From contig NZ_CP044218.1 of NCBI RefSeq assembly GCF_008727715.1, positions 186,001 through 250,000 of the forward strand: a DNA stretch of 64,000 nucleotides, in the 5' to 3' direction. The stretch comes from Mesorhizobium terrae. Lineage in GTDB: Bacteria > Pseudomonadota > Alphaproteobacteria > Rhizobiales > Rhizobiaceae. The notes below the pieces were generated by a model, which had not been told where the DNA came from, did not search any database, and worked only from the letters and a program-made list of their open reading frames with translations. Positions 8,246 through 16,973 of the stretch are shown here, piece by piece (the first letter of the stretch is position 1; each line of letters begins with the position of its first letter). A program made the position numbers and the translations under genes.

Positions 8246-8719
8246 TCAGGCGTCCTGTTCTTCCTCTTCCTCGTCGGCGAGCACGATCTCTTCGTCCGAC
8301 AGGTTCGCCTCGATGCGGGCGAGCAGCTTGAACAGGGTCTTCTGGTCTTTCTTGTCGAGGCCGCGCAGCGCCTGTTTCTCGGTCTTCTTCACCGACTTCT
8401 CGATGGCGTGGATGGTCTCGCGGCCCGAATCGGTGAGGAAGATATGCGCCTGGCGGGCATCGGCATTGGAAGCGCGCTTGTCGAGGAAGCCCTGCGCCTG
8501 CAACCGGTTGATGGTCTTGGTGATGGTGGGCGGACGTACGCCCAGCCGGTCGGCCAGAGTGCCGGGGGTCTGGCCGTCCTCGCGGCTCAGCGCCAGCATG
8601 ATCTGGTCCTGCCCGGCATAAAACCCGTGCGCCAGCAATCTGGCAGCGAGCGCGGTTCGCGCCAGCCGGGCTGCGGAATGCAGCCGGCTCATCGTCGCAC
8701 TTTTATCAGCCTTGGCCAT
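8246..8719 (-). CDS. MarR-family transcriptional regulator
   Basis: 157-residue winged-helix regulator. The DNA-binding region is PGTLADRLGVRPPTITKTIN followed by RLQAQGFLDKRASNADARQ and a beta-wing, then dimer helices and a very acidic C-terminus (ADEEEEEQDA). The start at 8719 is set by GAGGAG six bases upstream; a longer frame reaching 8779 lacks such a site. It is divergent from the CobW-like gene across about 285 bases and convergent with the AraC gene. Target unknown. Confidence 0.85.
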   Translation of the reverse strand: MAKADKSATMSRLHSAARLARTALAARLLAHGFYAGQDQIMLALSREDGQTPGTLADRLGVRPPTITKTINRLQAQGFLDKRASNADARQAHIFLTDSGRETIHAIEKSVKKTEKQALRGLDKKDQKTLFKLLARIEANLSDEEIVLADEEEEEQDA

Positions 8720-9004
8720 GGTCAGTCTCCTCGACCGCGCCGGACCGGGCAACAATAGCCGTGGCGCTCGGATTGGCAATCATTGTTCAAAGAGGCCGGC
8801 CAAACGAAGCGCTTTGCCGGCAAGCCACGCAACAGTCGCCGTGGCTAATGACAGATCATTATTTCAGTTAGATGACAAAGGATTATCGCGCTGCGAAAAG
8901 GCAGTGCGATCGAGGCGGCAAACCATCCTGGATCAGCGGTTTGGCAGGTGCAAAAGCGCCAGCGGCGTCCTATATGGAGGCAAATTCCCTCTCGAGGCCC
9001 CGAT

Positions 9005-10081
9005 ATGAGCGAGACACAGACGCAGATCCCCGTAACCGTGCTGACCGGCTATCTCGGCGCCGGCAAGACGACGCTGCTCAACCGCATTCTCTCTGAAAAC
9101 CATGGCAAGCGTTATGCCGTGATCGTCAACGAATTCGGCGAGATCGGCATCGACAATGACCTGATTGTGGAATCCGACGAGGAAATCTACGAGATGAACA
9201 ACGGTTGCGTGTGCTGTACGGTGCGCGGCGACCTGATCCGCACCGTCGAAGGCCTGATGCGTCGGCCCGGCCGCTTCGACGCGATCCTGGTCGAGACCAC
9301 CGGTCTTGCCGACCCGGCACCGGTGGCCCAGACCTTCTTCATGGACGACGACGTGCGTTCCAAGACCAAGCTCGACGCGGTCGTCGCACTGGTCGACGCC
9401 AAGCACCTGCCGCTGCGCCTGAAGGATTCCAAGGAGGCCGAGGACCAGATCGCCTTCGCCGACGTGGTCGTGCTGAACAAGACCGACCTGGTGACGCCTG
9501 AAGAACTCGCCAGCGTCGAGGCGACGATCCGCGCCATCAACCCTTCGGCCCGCATCCACCGCACCCAACGTTCCGGCGTTGCGCTGTCGGAAGTGCTCGA
9601 CCGTGGCGCCTTCGACCTGAAGCGCGCGCTGGACAACGACCCGCATTTCCTCGACGCGCATGATCACGACCACGATCATGAATGCGGCCCGGACTGCGAC
9701 CACGACCATCACCACCATCATCATGATCATAATCACCACCACCACGATCATGACCATCATCACCACGCTTCGCCTATCCACGATGTGACGGTGCAGTCAG
9801 TGTCATTGCGCGGCGGCGAGATGGACCCGAAGAAGTTCTTCCCCTGGATCGAGAAGATCACCCAGATGGAAGGGCCGAACATCCTGCGCCTGAAGGGCAT
9901 CATCGCGCTCAAGGACGATCCGGACCGCTATGTGCTGCAGGGCGTGCACATGATCATCGAAGGCGACCATCAGCGCGCCTGGAAAGACGGCGAGAAGCAT
10001 GAAAGCCGGCTGGTATTCATCGGCCGCAAGCTGGACGCCGAACGGCTGAAGTCGAGCTTCGAGGCCTGCCAGGCGGCCTGA
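9005..10081 (+). CDS. COG0523/CobW-family zinc-type metallochaperone GTPase
   Basis: 358 residues. N-terminal G domain with Walker A GYLGAGKTTL (15-24), NEFGE (42-46), the metal-binding GCVCCTV (67-73), and NKTD (158-161). Between GTPase and C-terminal CobW_C domain is a His/Asp-rich loop (about 219-254) with roughly twenty histidines plus two cysteines, a plausible metal store or sensor. The C-terminal domain ends with the usual EGDHQRAW and ESRLVFIGR pattern. Proteins of this type deliver zinc or other metals to client enzymes. The start is ATG 9005 with GAGG upstream. A strong terminator follows. I looked for a Zur-like box upstream and did not find a convincing one. Confidence 0.9.
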   Translation: MSETQTQIPVTVLTGYLGAGKTTLLNRILSENHGKRYAVIVNEFGEIGIDNDLIVESDEEIYEMNNGCVCCTVRGDLIRTVEGLMRRPGRFDAILVETTGLADPAPVAQTFFMDDDVRSKTKLDAVVALVDAKHLPLRLKDSKEAEDQIAFADVVVLNKTDLVTPEELASVEATIRAINPSARIHRTQRSGVALSEVLDRGAFDLKRALDNDPHFLDAHDHDHDHECGPDCDHDHHHHHHDHNHHHHDHDHHHHASPIHDVTVQSVSLRGGEMDPKKFFPWIEKITQMEGPNILRLKGIIALKDDPDRYVLQGVHMIIEGDHQRAWKDGEKHESRLVFIGRKLDAERLKSSFEACQAA

Positions 10082-10124
10082 GTGTCGCGGCGCGCTTCCT
10101 TGCCTGGAGCGGAAAGGTCGAGTA

Positions 10125-10167
10125 AGCCCCTCACCGGCTACGAAAGCCGGTGAGGGGCTGAATTTTT
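10125..10167 (+). terminator. Rho-independent terminator of the CobW-like gene
   Basis: A perfect 15-bp stem (AGCCCCTCACCGGCT at 10125-10139 with its complement at 10145-10159), a 5-nt loop and a run of five T (10163-10167), 43 bases after the GTPase stop and about 40 before the WD40 gene. It is one of the strongest terminators in the window, so the WD40 gene probably has its own promoter or depends on read-through. Confidence 0.92.
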
Positions 10168-10206
10168 CGGCGCCGCCATTCGAATATTTGCACGGAATTC
10201 TGCCTG

Positions 10207-11181
10207 ATGCCGACAGTCGCCCCGCTTGATATCGATGGCCATTGCATCACCGCCGTCTTCCTTGACGACGTGCCGCATTTCGCCTTCGCCGACGGCGCCG
10301 TGCACAGGCTGGACCACGGTCACAAGACCGTTCAAGCCAATGACGGGCTGCTGACCGCTTTCCACGACACGGCCAATGACAGGCTGGTGACCGGCGGCGA
10401 GGACGGCAAGGTGTTTTCGGTCAAGGCCAATGGCGTGGTCGAGGAACTCGCGACGGCCGGCAGGAAATGGGTAACCAGTGTCGCCGCAGGTCCCCAGGGC
10501 GCCATCGCCTATGGCGTTGGCAAGAGCGCCTTCGTGCGCTTCGCCGACGGCAAGACCAAGGAATTCCAACACCCGCGCACGGTTGAAGGACTGGCTTTCG
10601 CACCGAAGGGCATGCGCTTCGGCGTTGCCCGCTACAATGGCGCGACGCTGCATTTCCCCGCCACTGAAGGCAAGCCGACGGAATTGGAATGGGCCGGCGC
10701 CCATACCGGCGTCGCCTTCTCGCCCGACGGCAATTTCCTCGTGACCACGATGCAGGAAAACGCCCTGCATGGCTGGAAGCTGGCCGACGGCAAGCACATG
10801 CGCATGTCAGGCTACCCCGCCAAGGTGAAGAGCCTGTCATGGAGCGCGCGCGGCAAATGGCTGGCCAGTTCCGGCGCGCCGGCGGCGATCGTATGGCCGT
10901 TCCAGGCCAAGGACGGACCGATGGGCAAGGCACCACTGGAACTCGGCACGCGCGGCAACACCATGGTCACCGCAGTGGCATGCCACCCGAGCGAAGACGT
11001 CGTGGCGATCGGTTATGAGGACGGCATGGTGATCGCCGCCCGCTTCGCCGATGCCAAGGAAGTGCTGTTGCGCCGCCCCGGCAAGGGCGCCATCACGGCG
11101 CTGGCATGGGACCGCGAGGAACGCCGCGTCGCCTTCGGCAGTGCCACCGGCGACTGCGGGATCATCGACATCACTGCTTAA
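10207..11181 (+). CDS. WD40-repeat protein
   Basis: 324 residues forming a beta-propeller by sequence pattern: repeated blade-like units with GGEDGKVFSV, PDGNFLVTTMQENALHGWKL, ARGKWLASSGAPAAIVWPF and SATGDCGIIDI. No signal peptide or membrane helix, so cytoplasmic. Beta-propellers usually scaffold protein complexes. It sits next to the metal GTPase gene on the same strand, and a functional link is an inference from neighbourhood, weakened by the terminator between them. The ATG at 10207 has only a weak ribosome-binding site. Confidence 0.82.
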   Translation: MPTVAPLDIDGHCITAVFLDDVPHFAFADGAVHRLDHGHKTVQANDGLLTAFHDTANDRLVTGGEDGKVFSVKANGVVEELATAGRKWVTSVAAGPQGAIAYGVGKSAFVRFADGKTKEFQHPRTVEGLAFAPKGMRFGVARYNGATLHFPATEGKPTELEWAGAHTGVAFSPDGNFLVTTMQENALHGWKLADGKHMRMSGYPAKVKSLSWSARGKWLASSGAPAAIVWPFQAKDGPMGKAPLELGTRGNTMVTAVACHPSEDVVAIGYEDGMVIAARFADAKEVLLRRPGKGAITALAWDREERRVAFGSATGDCGIIDITA

Positions 11182-11184
11182 GCA

Positions 11185-11637
11185 TCAGCCGGCGCGCACC
11201 ACCGCCGACGGTCTGCGCCGCAAAGCCAACCCGTCGCGCATATTCAGCGACAAGAGCACGATGTTGACGGCGCCGGCCGCCAGTTCCAGCGCCTGCACCA
11301 TCATGAATACCGCATCGAAGCGGCCCTGCCCCGCCCAGCCCGCGAGCAGATAGGCCGACGGCAAAAGGATGAGCATGCCGTTCGCGGCGATGACGCGCAT
11401 ACGACGCTTCTTGCGCGCCACGACCGGGCTCTTCCAGCCCTTGCCCAGCGAAAAGCCCGATGCACCGGCAATCGCCATGGCCGGAACCAGCACGACCATG
11501 CCGACGAGAATGCCCGATTTGACCGCCGCGACGGTATCGGCGTCGCCCGAGATTTCGGCGACCGCCGTCGACAGCCAGAAACAGACAACAGCAAGCAGCG
11601 CGACGGAACCGGCCGCCGCGTGGATCTTCGCTTTCAT
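11185..11637 (-). CDS. Small multi-spanning membrane protein, unknown function
   Basis: 150 residues with about four hydrophobic segments (SVALLAVVCFWLSTAVAEI, AVKSGILVGMVVLVPAMAIA, MLILLPSAYLLAGWA, AVFMMVQALELAAGAVNIVL) and a basic loop with RKKRRMR. The start at 11637 follows GGAGG by five bases. It ends three bases from the WD40 stop (convergent) and is divergent from a MarR gene with twin palindromes between them, so it is the probable target of that regulator. I do not recognise a characterised family. Confidence 0.75.
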   Translation of the reverse strand: MKAKIHAAAGSVALLAVVCFWLSTAVAEISGDADTVAAVKSGILVGMVVLVPAMAIAGASGFSLGKGWKSPVVARKKRRMRVIAANGMLILLPSAYLLAGWAGQGRFDAVFMMVQALELAAGAVNIVLLSLNMRDGLALRRRPSAVVRAG

Positions 11638-11657
11638 GCGATCCTCCACCAATTTGA

Positions 11658-11691
11658 ATAGCAAGCTATATATCATTGCATAGCATGCTAT
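11658..11691. promoter_or_regulatory. Twin palindromic operators between membrane protein and MarR gene
   Basis: ATAGCAAGCTAT (11658-11669) and ATAGCATGCTAT (11680-11691) are near-identical 12-nt palindromes whose centres are 22 bases apart, about two helical turns. The outer arms also pair as TTGAATAGCA and TGCTATTCAA, giving a larger inverted repeat. MarR proteins bind such sites as dimers on one face of the helix. The sites lie between the two divergent genes and would cover both promoters. Confidence 0.75.
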
Positions 11692-11711
11692 TCAACAGCT
11701 ATCTCTACACC

Positions 11712-12143
11712 ATGCCCTTTCAGAAAGAACGCTCCGCCGGTTTCCTCGCCAACCAGATGGCACGCCTGTTCGCCAAGGGGTTGCAACAACGCATCCGCCC
11801 GCTTGGACTGGCGCCGGCGCAGTTCATGACGCTGCTGGCGCTATGGGACGAGGACGGGCTGAGTCAGAGCGAACTGGTGCGCAGGCTCGACGTCGAACAG
11901 GCCACCATGGCCAATACACTCGCCCGGATGGAGCGCGACGGGCTGATCGTGCGGCGTTCCAACCCTAACGATGGCCGCTCACAATCCGTCCACCTGACGC
12001 GGATCGCAGCGGCGCTGCAAGGCCCGGCCACCGACGCCGCCCGCGCCCAAAACGGGGCGGCCCTGGCGAATTTCAGCGATGACGAGAAAGAACAGTTCCT
12101 CGCGCTGATGCGGCGGGCCATCGCCGCCATGCACGACGAATGA
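11712..12143 (+). CDS. MarR-family transcriptional regulator
   Basis: 143 residues; typical MarR pattern SAGFLANQMARLFAKGLQQR, SQSELVRRLDVEQATMANTL, then ARMERDGLIVRRSNPNDGRSQ with the DxRS/R-type wing. The start at 11712 (MPFQKERSAG) matches the usual beginning of this subgroup; ATG at 11685 lies inside an operator and TTG at 11676 is also in frame, and none has a good ribosome-binding site. Likely represses itself and the divergent membrane protein through the twin palindromes (inference). Confidence 0.85.
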   Translation: MPFQKERSAGFLANQMARLFAKGLQQRIRPLGLAPAQFMTLLALWDEDGLSQSELVRRLDVEQATMANTLARMERDGLIVRRSNPNDGRSQSVHLTRIAAALQGPATDAARAQNGAALANFSDDEKEQFLALMRRAIAAMHDE

Positions 12144-12258
12144 CGGCTGGATGCCGGGCCGTCACCCCTACCCCTGAACCAATGCTCCCTGGCGCGGCGG
12201 CCAATTGCGGTTTGTCGCCGCCTCTGGCTAGAGTGCCCCGCGCCAACAGGGGGAATGA

Positions 12259-13641
12259 ATGAGCGTAAGCACCAGGTCGAACAGTATCATCGGCGGCATC
12301 GATGCCCAACGTGTCGCAAAACTGCGCGCAACCGAAGCGGAAATTTTCCGAAAAGCCCGCCCGAAATCGCAGGCCCGCACCGGCAACGGCATCGCCGGCT
12401 ATTTCGACGGCGTGCCGATGCACTGGATGACCGACTGGCCAACGCCCTTCCCGATCCTGGTCGACAGCGCGACACGCGCCACGATCACCGACATCGATGG
12501 CAACCGGCTGGACGATTTCTGCCTCGGAGATACCGGCTCGATGTTCGGCCATTCGCCGGCGCCAGTCGCGCGTGCCATCCGCAAGCAGGCCGGACGCGGC
12601 CTGACCTACATGCTGCCGTCCGAGGACGCGCTGGCGGTCGGCACGCTGCTGCAGGAGCTTTTCGGCCTGCCCTACTGGCAGATCGCCACCACGGCCACCG
12701 ACGCCAACCGCTTCGCGCTGCGCGTGGCCCGCGCGGTGACCGGCCGCGACAAGATCCTCGTCTTCAACGGCTGCTATCACGGCTCGGTCGACGAGACGAT
12801 GGTGCGCATCAAGGACGGCAAGCCGATCAACCGGCCGGGACTGGCCGGCGAATTCCGCGACCTCACCCAGCGTGCCAAAATCGTCGAGTTCAATGACCTG
12901 CCGGCACTGGAAGCGGCGCTGAAGGCGAAGGATGTCGCCTGCGTTATCACCGAACCGGTGCTGACCAATTCCTGCATGGTGTTGCCTGAACCCGGTTTCC
13001 ATGAAGCGCTGCGGCGCCTGACCCGCGAGACCGGCACGCTACTGCTGATCGACGAGACGCACACGATCTCGACCGGCCGTGGCGGCTACACCGGAACCCG
13101 CGGTCTCGAACCGGACCTGTTCGTGCTCGGCAAGCCGGTGGCGGGCGGCGTGCCGGCCAGCATCTGGGGCATGAGCGAAGAAACGGCCTCGCGCTACGCC
13201 GCTTACAACCACGCCAAGGAGCCCGGCTATTCCGGCATGGGCACGACACTGTCGGCCAACCCACTGCAATTCGCCACCATGCGCGCAACGCTGGAACAGG
13301 TGATGACGGCGGAGAACTACGCGCATATGGAACGGCTGGCCGACAAACTGGCCAAGGGGCTTGCCGCCGCAATCGAGCGCAACCGGCTGCCCTGGCATGT
13401 GATGCGCGTCGGCGCCCGCGTCGAGTTCATCTGCGCGCCCGGCCCGCTCAGCAATGGCGCCGAGGCCGAAGGCGCGCACGTGCCGGAACTGGAAGCGGCC
13501 GTGCATGTCGCGCTGGTCAATCGCGGCGTGCTGATCGCGCCGTTCCACAACATGATGCTCGTCTCGCCCGTCACCACGGCAAGCCAGGTGAAACGGCTGA
13601 TCGCCGCCTTCGCCGATGTTGCCGCCAAGCTCGCGGCATGA
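12259..13641 (+). CDS. Class-III PLP aminotransferase (glutamate-1-semialdehyde aminomutase-like)
   Basis: 460 residues, fold-type I PLP enzyme. PLP-phosphate region GCYHGSVDET (171-180), Asp265 in LLIDETHT (pairs with the pyridine nitrogen) and Lys292 in VLGKPVAGG (Schiff base) are in place. The family includes glutamate-1-semialdehyde aminomutases and omega-transaminases; pairing with a glutamine-synthetase-like ligase rather than hem genes argues for amine or amino-acid catabolism. The ATG at 12259 follows AGGGGG. The next gene starts 34 bases after its stop, so probably co-transcribed. Substrate not assignable. Confidence 0.85.
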   Translation: MSVSTRSNSIIGGIDAQRVAKLRATEAEIFRKARPKSQARTGNGIAGYFDGVPMHWMTDWPTPFPILVDSATRATITDIDGNRLDDFCLGDTGSMFGHSPAPVARAIRKQAGRGLTYMLPSEDALAVGTLLQELFGLPYWQIATTATDANRFALRVARAVTGRDKILVFNGCYHGSVDETMVRIKDGKPINRPGLAGEFRDLTQRAKIVEFNDLPALEAALKAKDVACVITEPVLTNSCMVLPEPGFHEALRRLTRETGTLLLIDETHTISTGRGGYTGTRGLEPDLFVLGKPVAGGVPASIWGMSEETASRYAAYNHAKEPGYSGMGTTLSANPLQFATMRATLEQVMTAENYAHMERLADKLAKGLAAAIERNRLPWHVMRVGARVEFICAPGPLSNGAEAEGAHVPELEAAVHVALVNRGVLIAPFHNMMLVSPVTTASQVKRLIAAFADVAAKLAA

Positions 13642-13675
13642 GACAAGCCACACAATCACCCTTCAGAGTGCCATC

Positions 13676-15064
13676 ATGACCTCACCTTCCGGCTCGACGC
13701 TCGCCGAAGCCACTGCCTTCCTCGAAGCCCACCCCGAAATCGAAGCCTTTGACATCGTGCTGACCGACGCAAACGGCGTCGGGCGCGGTAAAATCCTGCG
13801 CAGACACGAACTCATGGGCGTGTATGAGAACGGCCGCCACATGCCGATCTCGATCCTCGGCCTCGACATCACCGGCGAGGACGTGCACGAGACAGGCCTG
13901 ATCTGGGATTCCGGCGACGGCGACCTGCGCGCCTGGCCGATCCCCGGTACGTTGGTGCCGCTGCACGGCACCAACCCGCCGCGCGGCCAGGTGCTGATGG
14001 CGATGTATCATCTCGACGGCCAAGCCATGACATCGGACCCGCGCCATGCGCTCGCCCGCCAGGTCGAGGCGCTGGCGGCCAAGGGCCTGCATCCTGCCGG
14101 CGCCTTTGAGCTGGAATTCTTCCTGCTGGCCAATGAGCGCGATGCCGACGGCAAGGTGCAGCCGGCGAATGCCGTGCTAGATGGACGCAGGAGCGGAAAG
14201 ACGGAGGTCTATTCGGTCGATCATCTGCACGGCATGGAACCGCTGTTCTCGGACATCTATGCGGCAGCCAAAGCGCAAGGCATTCCGGCCGAAACAGTGA
14301 TTTCGGAATATGCGCCCGGCCAGTACGAGCTGACGCTGAATTACCGCAAGGGCGTGATGCGTGCCGCTGACGATCTCGTCATGCTGAAGCGGCTGGTGCG
14401 CATGCAGGCACGCCGCCACGGCGTCACCGCCTGCTTCATGGCCAAGCCCATCGAAAAATATGCCGGCTCCGGCATGCATTTCCATGTCTCGTTGCTCGAC
14501 GGCGCCGGCAAGAACGTCTTCACCGAAACCATGCCCGGCACATGGTCACCACTGCTGCTCCATGCGCTGGGTGGGTTGGCCGAGACCATGGCCGAATCCA
14601 TGCTGGTGTTTGCACCGCACGCCAATTCATGGCGGCGCTTCGTGTCGCAGTCCTATGCACCAGTAGCGCCGACCTGGGGCGTCAACAACCGCTCGGTAGC
14701 ACTGCGCGTGCCGGCCGGCGAAGCCAGGAACCGCCGTATCGAGCACCGCCCTTCCGGCGTCGATGCCAATCCCTATCTGGTGGCGGCGACAATTCTGGCC
14801 GGCGTTGCGAAGGGGCTGGAGGAAAAGCTCAATCCGGGTGCGGAAGTGACCGGAAACGGCTATGAGGCGGCCGGCGAAGCCAAGAGCAAGATGCCGGTGG
14901 ACTGGCGCGCCGCCATCGACGCCGCGCGCGGTTCGTCCTTCCTCGCGACAGCGCTCGGCCCCGATCTACACAAGACCTTCGTCGAGATCAAATGGGCGGA
15001 ATATCTGCGAGTCGCCCGCACGGTGAGCGAGTTGGACTACCACCTCTATCTGCACGAGGTGTGA
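13676..15064 (+). CDS. Glutamine synthetase family protein (gamma-glutamyl-amine ligase type)
   Basis: 462 residues. The catalytic-domain signatures are visible: GAFELEFFLL, SEYAPGQYELTLNYRKG, GSGMHFHVSLLDG and NRSVALRVPAGEARNRRIEH. The N-terminal beta-grasp half is shortened and divergent relative to GlnA, and there is no adenylylation tyrosine loop typical of GlnA, which points to the PuuA/GlnA3-like ligases that join glutamate to an amine. The start at 13676 gives the normal length; ribosome-binding site weak. It follows an aminotransferase, so the pair may process an amine via gamma-glutamylation and transamination (inference). Confidence 0.85.
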   Translation: MTSPSGSTLAEATAFLEAHPEIEAFDIVLTDANGVGRGKILRRHELMGVYENGRHMPISILGLDITGEDVHETGLIWDSGDGDLRAWPIPGTLVPLHGTNPPRGQVLMAMYHLDGQAMTSDPRHALARQVEALAAKGLHPAGAFELEFFLLANERDADGKVQPANAVLDGRRSGKTEVYSVDHLHGMEPLFSDIYAAAKAQGIPAETVISEYAPGQYELTLNYRKGVMRAADDLVMLKRLVRMQARRHGVTACFMAKPIEKYAGSGMHFHVSLLDGAGKNVFTETMPGTWSPLLLHALGGLAETMAESMLVFAPHANSWRRFVSQSYAPVAPTWGVNNRSVALRVPAGEARNRRIEHRPSGVDANPYLVAATILAGVAKGLEEKLNPGAEVTGNGYEAAGEAKSKMPVDWRAAIDAARGSSFLATALGPDLHKTFVEIKWAEYLRVARTVSELDYHLYLHEV

Positions 15065-15073
15065 GGCAGCGCC

Positions 15074-15092
15074 GGGCTCGCCTGTAGAGCCC
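15074..15092. terminator. Weak hairpin between convergent genes
   Basis: GGGCTC (15074-15079) pairs with GAGCCC (15087-15092) across a 7-nt loop, in the 31-base space between the convergent ligase and glycerate kinase genes. There is no T tract on either strand, so it may be only a weak or factor-dependent end. Confidence 0.35.
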
Positions 15093-15095
15093 TAC

Positions 15096-16358
15096 CTACC
15101 GCACCAGAACAGCCCTGAGGTCGTTGACATTCGTGCCGGTCGGCCCCGGCACGAAGAGATCGTTGACTGCGTTGAACGCCGTCCAGGCATTGTTGCCGGC
15201 CAGCATGGCCTTGGCGTCGACGTTGGCGGCGCGCATGCGCGTGACGGTCGAGCCGGTGCAGAAGGCGCCGGCATTGTTTTCCGAACCGTCGATGCCGTCG
15301 GTGTCGGCGGCCATGGCATCGATGCCGGCGACGCCGTCGATACCGATGGCGAAAGCGAGCAGGAACTCCGAATTGCGGCCGCCCTTGCCCTTCGCGCGTA
15401 AGGTCACCGTGGTCTCGCCACCGGAGAGGATCAGCACCGGTTTCCTGAACGGCCGGTTGCGTGTCGCCACTTCGCGCGCGATCGCGGCATGGACGGAGCC
15501 CACCTCCCGCGCCTCGCCTTCCAGCGCGTCGGAAAGGATGACGGCTTCAATGCCTTGGCGCTTCGCCTCTTCTGCGGCCGCTTCCAGCGAGACGGCTGCC
15601 GAGGCGATGACATGCACCTCGTTGCGCACGAATTTCGGATCGTCCGGATGCGGTGCGTCGGCGGCTGGCGAATTGATGTGCGCCATGACTGCCTCTGGCA
15701 ACTTCATGCCGTAGGCAGCGATCGCGGCAAGCGCGTCGGCGCGGCTGCCAGTGTCCGGGACAGTGGGGCCGGAGGCGACAAGGGCCGGATTGTCGCCCGG
15801 AATGTCGGACACCACCAGCGACACAACCCTGGCCGGCCAGGCGGCGGCGGCAAGGCGCCCGCCCTTGATGGCGGAGACATGCTTGCGAATGGTGTTCATG
15901 GCCGAGATCGGCGCGCCCGAGGCGAGCAGCGCCTCGTTGACGGCGATCTCGTCCGTCAATGTGAGGTCGCCCGCCGGTGCGGGCAGCAGCGCGGAACCGC
16001 CGCCGCAGATCAGCGCGATTACGAGATCATCCTCGGAGAGGCCGGAAACGGCCTGTTGCAGCCGCTTGGCGGCGGCGAGGCCGGCGGCGTCGGGAACCGG
16101 ATGCGCGGCCTCCACCACCTCGAGATGTTTCGTCGGCGCGCCATAACCGTAGCGCGTGACGATCAGCCCTTCGACCGGCCCATCCCACACCTTTTCGAAG
16201 GCCGCCGCCATCTGTGCCGAGCCCTTGCCGGCGCCGATCACGACGGTGCGGCCCTTCGGCTTCGCCGGCAAATGCTGGCGAATGGTCAATTCGGGGTCAG
16301 CCGCGGCCACCGCAGCATCGAAGATCGAGGTGAGGAAGGTCTTCGGGTCGAGGGTCAT
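15096..16358 (-). CDS. Glycerate kinase (GckA/MOFRL type)
   Basis: 420 residues, two-domain MOFRL-family kinase that phosphorylates glycerate to 2-phosphoglycerate using ATP (family members were once mis-named TtuD hydroxypyruvate reductase). Landmarks are VIGAGKGSAQMAAAFE near the N-terminus, the glycine-rich ALICGGGSALLPAPAG, LVVSDIPGDNPALVASGPT, LILSGGETTVTLRAKGKGGR and the C-terminal ADTDGIDGSENNAGAF. The start ATG at 16358 gives MTLDPKTFLTSIFDAAV; an upstream GTG would add eight residues. In context it could finish assimilation of glyoxylate released by the purine pathway downstream (inference; glyoxylate carboligase is not here). Confidence 0.9.
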   Translation of the reverse strand: MTLDPKTFLTSIFDAAVAAADPELTIRQHLPAKPKGRTVVIGAGKGSAQMAAAFEKVWDGPVEGLIVTRYGYGAPTKHLEVVEAAHPVPDAAGLAAAKRLQQAVSGLSEDDLVIALICGGGSALLPAPAGDLTLTDEIAVNEALLASGAPISAMNTIRKHVSAIKGGRLAAAAWPARVVSLVVSDIPGDNPALVASGPTVPDTGSRADALAAIAAYGMKLPEAVMAHINSPAADAPHPDDPKFVRNEVHVIASAAVSLEAAAEEAKRQGIEAVILSDALEGEAREVGSVHAAIAREVATRNRPFRKPVLILSGGETTVTLRAKGKGGRNSEFLLAFAIGIDGVAGIDAMAADTDGIDGSENNAGAFCTGSTVTRMRAANVDAKAMLAGNNAWTAFNAVNDLFVPGPTGTNVNDLRAVLVR

Positions 16359-16400
16359 CTGCGGGCCTTGTGCGGCTGTCACGTCAATGCGGCCGAAGGA

Positions 16401-16904
16401 TCATGCTTCGGCGGCGGGAAGGGTAAGGCTGGCGCGATCGGCGCGGAGATGATCGCAGAGCGCGTCGACGACGACGTTGTGGTCCTCGCGCTCCGGCAGG
16501 CCGGATACGGCGATGACACCGATAACACCAGCGCCCTTCACCGTCACGGGGAAGCCACCGCCGGCCAGCACGTATTCAGCAATGTCCAGTCCCTCGCCCA
16601 CCTTGAAGGTGCGATCCGGGCGCTGCTGTTCCAGCACCAGACGATAGGTGCTGCGCAGATAGCGTTTCACCACATTGATCTTGCGCCGCGCCCAATCCGG
16701 ATTGGAGGCATTGGAGCCTGGCATCGCGGCATAGAACAGCGGCCGGTCGAATGTGCGGATATCAACGATGATCGGCAGGTTCTCCCGGAGAGCCCGTGTC
16801 CGGATCGCGCTGCCGATTTCGAAGGCAACGGCCTCGTCGAACCTTTCGAAGACGAGCGCCGCCTCCTGGCGCTTGATCGCCTCGATATCGTCGCTCGCGG
16901 CCAT
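16401..16904 (-). CDS. UPF0303/DUF336-type heme-degrading domain protein
   Basis: 167 residues of the GlcG/HbpS-like fold, UPF0303 branch. The segments RRKINVVKRYLRSTYRLVLE and EYVLAGGGFPVTVKGAGVIG, then VSGLPEREDHNVVVDAL, are characteristic. Members bind small ligands or heme in some species; function in most bacteria is unknown. It lies 42 bases upstream of glycerate kinase on the same strand, possibly one transcript. Followed upstream by guanine deaminase after about 70 bases. Confidence 0.78.
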   Translation of the reverse strand: MAASDDIEAIKRQEAALVFERFDEAVAFEIGSAIRTRALRENLPIIVDIRTFDRPLFYAAMPGSNASNPDWARRKINVVKRYLRSTYRLVLEQQRPDRTFKVGEGLDIAEYVLAGGGFPVTVKGAGVIGVIAVSGLPEREDHNVVVDALCDHLRADRASLTLPAAEA

Positions 16905-16973
16905 GTTTCCTCCCAGAACGGCTTGGACCAGCCTTTCGCGTTTACGGTAATCGGCCCTTAGGTCAAGTGCCGA

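Noticed and set aside
8760..9004. Zur box upstream of the metal GTPase
   Set aside because: No sequence close to the alphaproteobacterial Zur palindrome; only a weak CTATAT at 8970 was seen.
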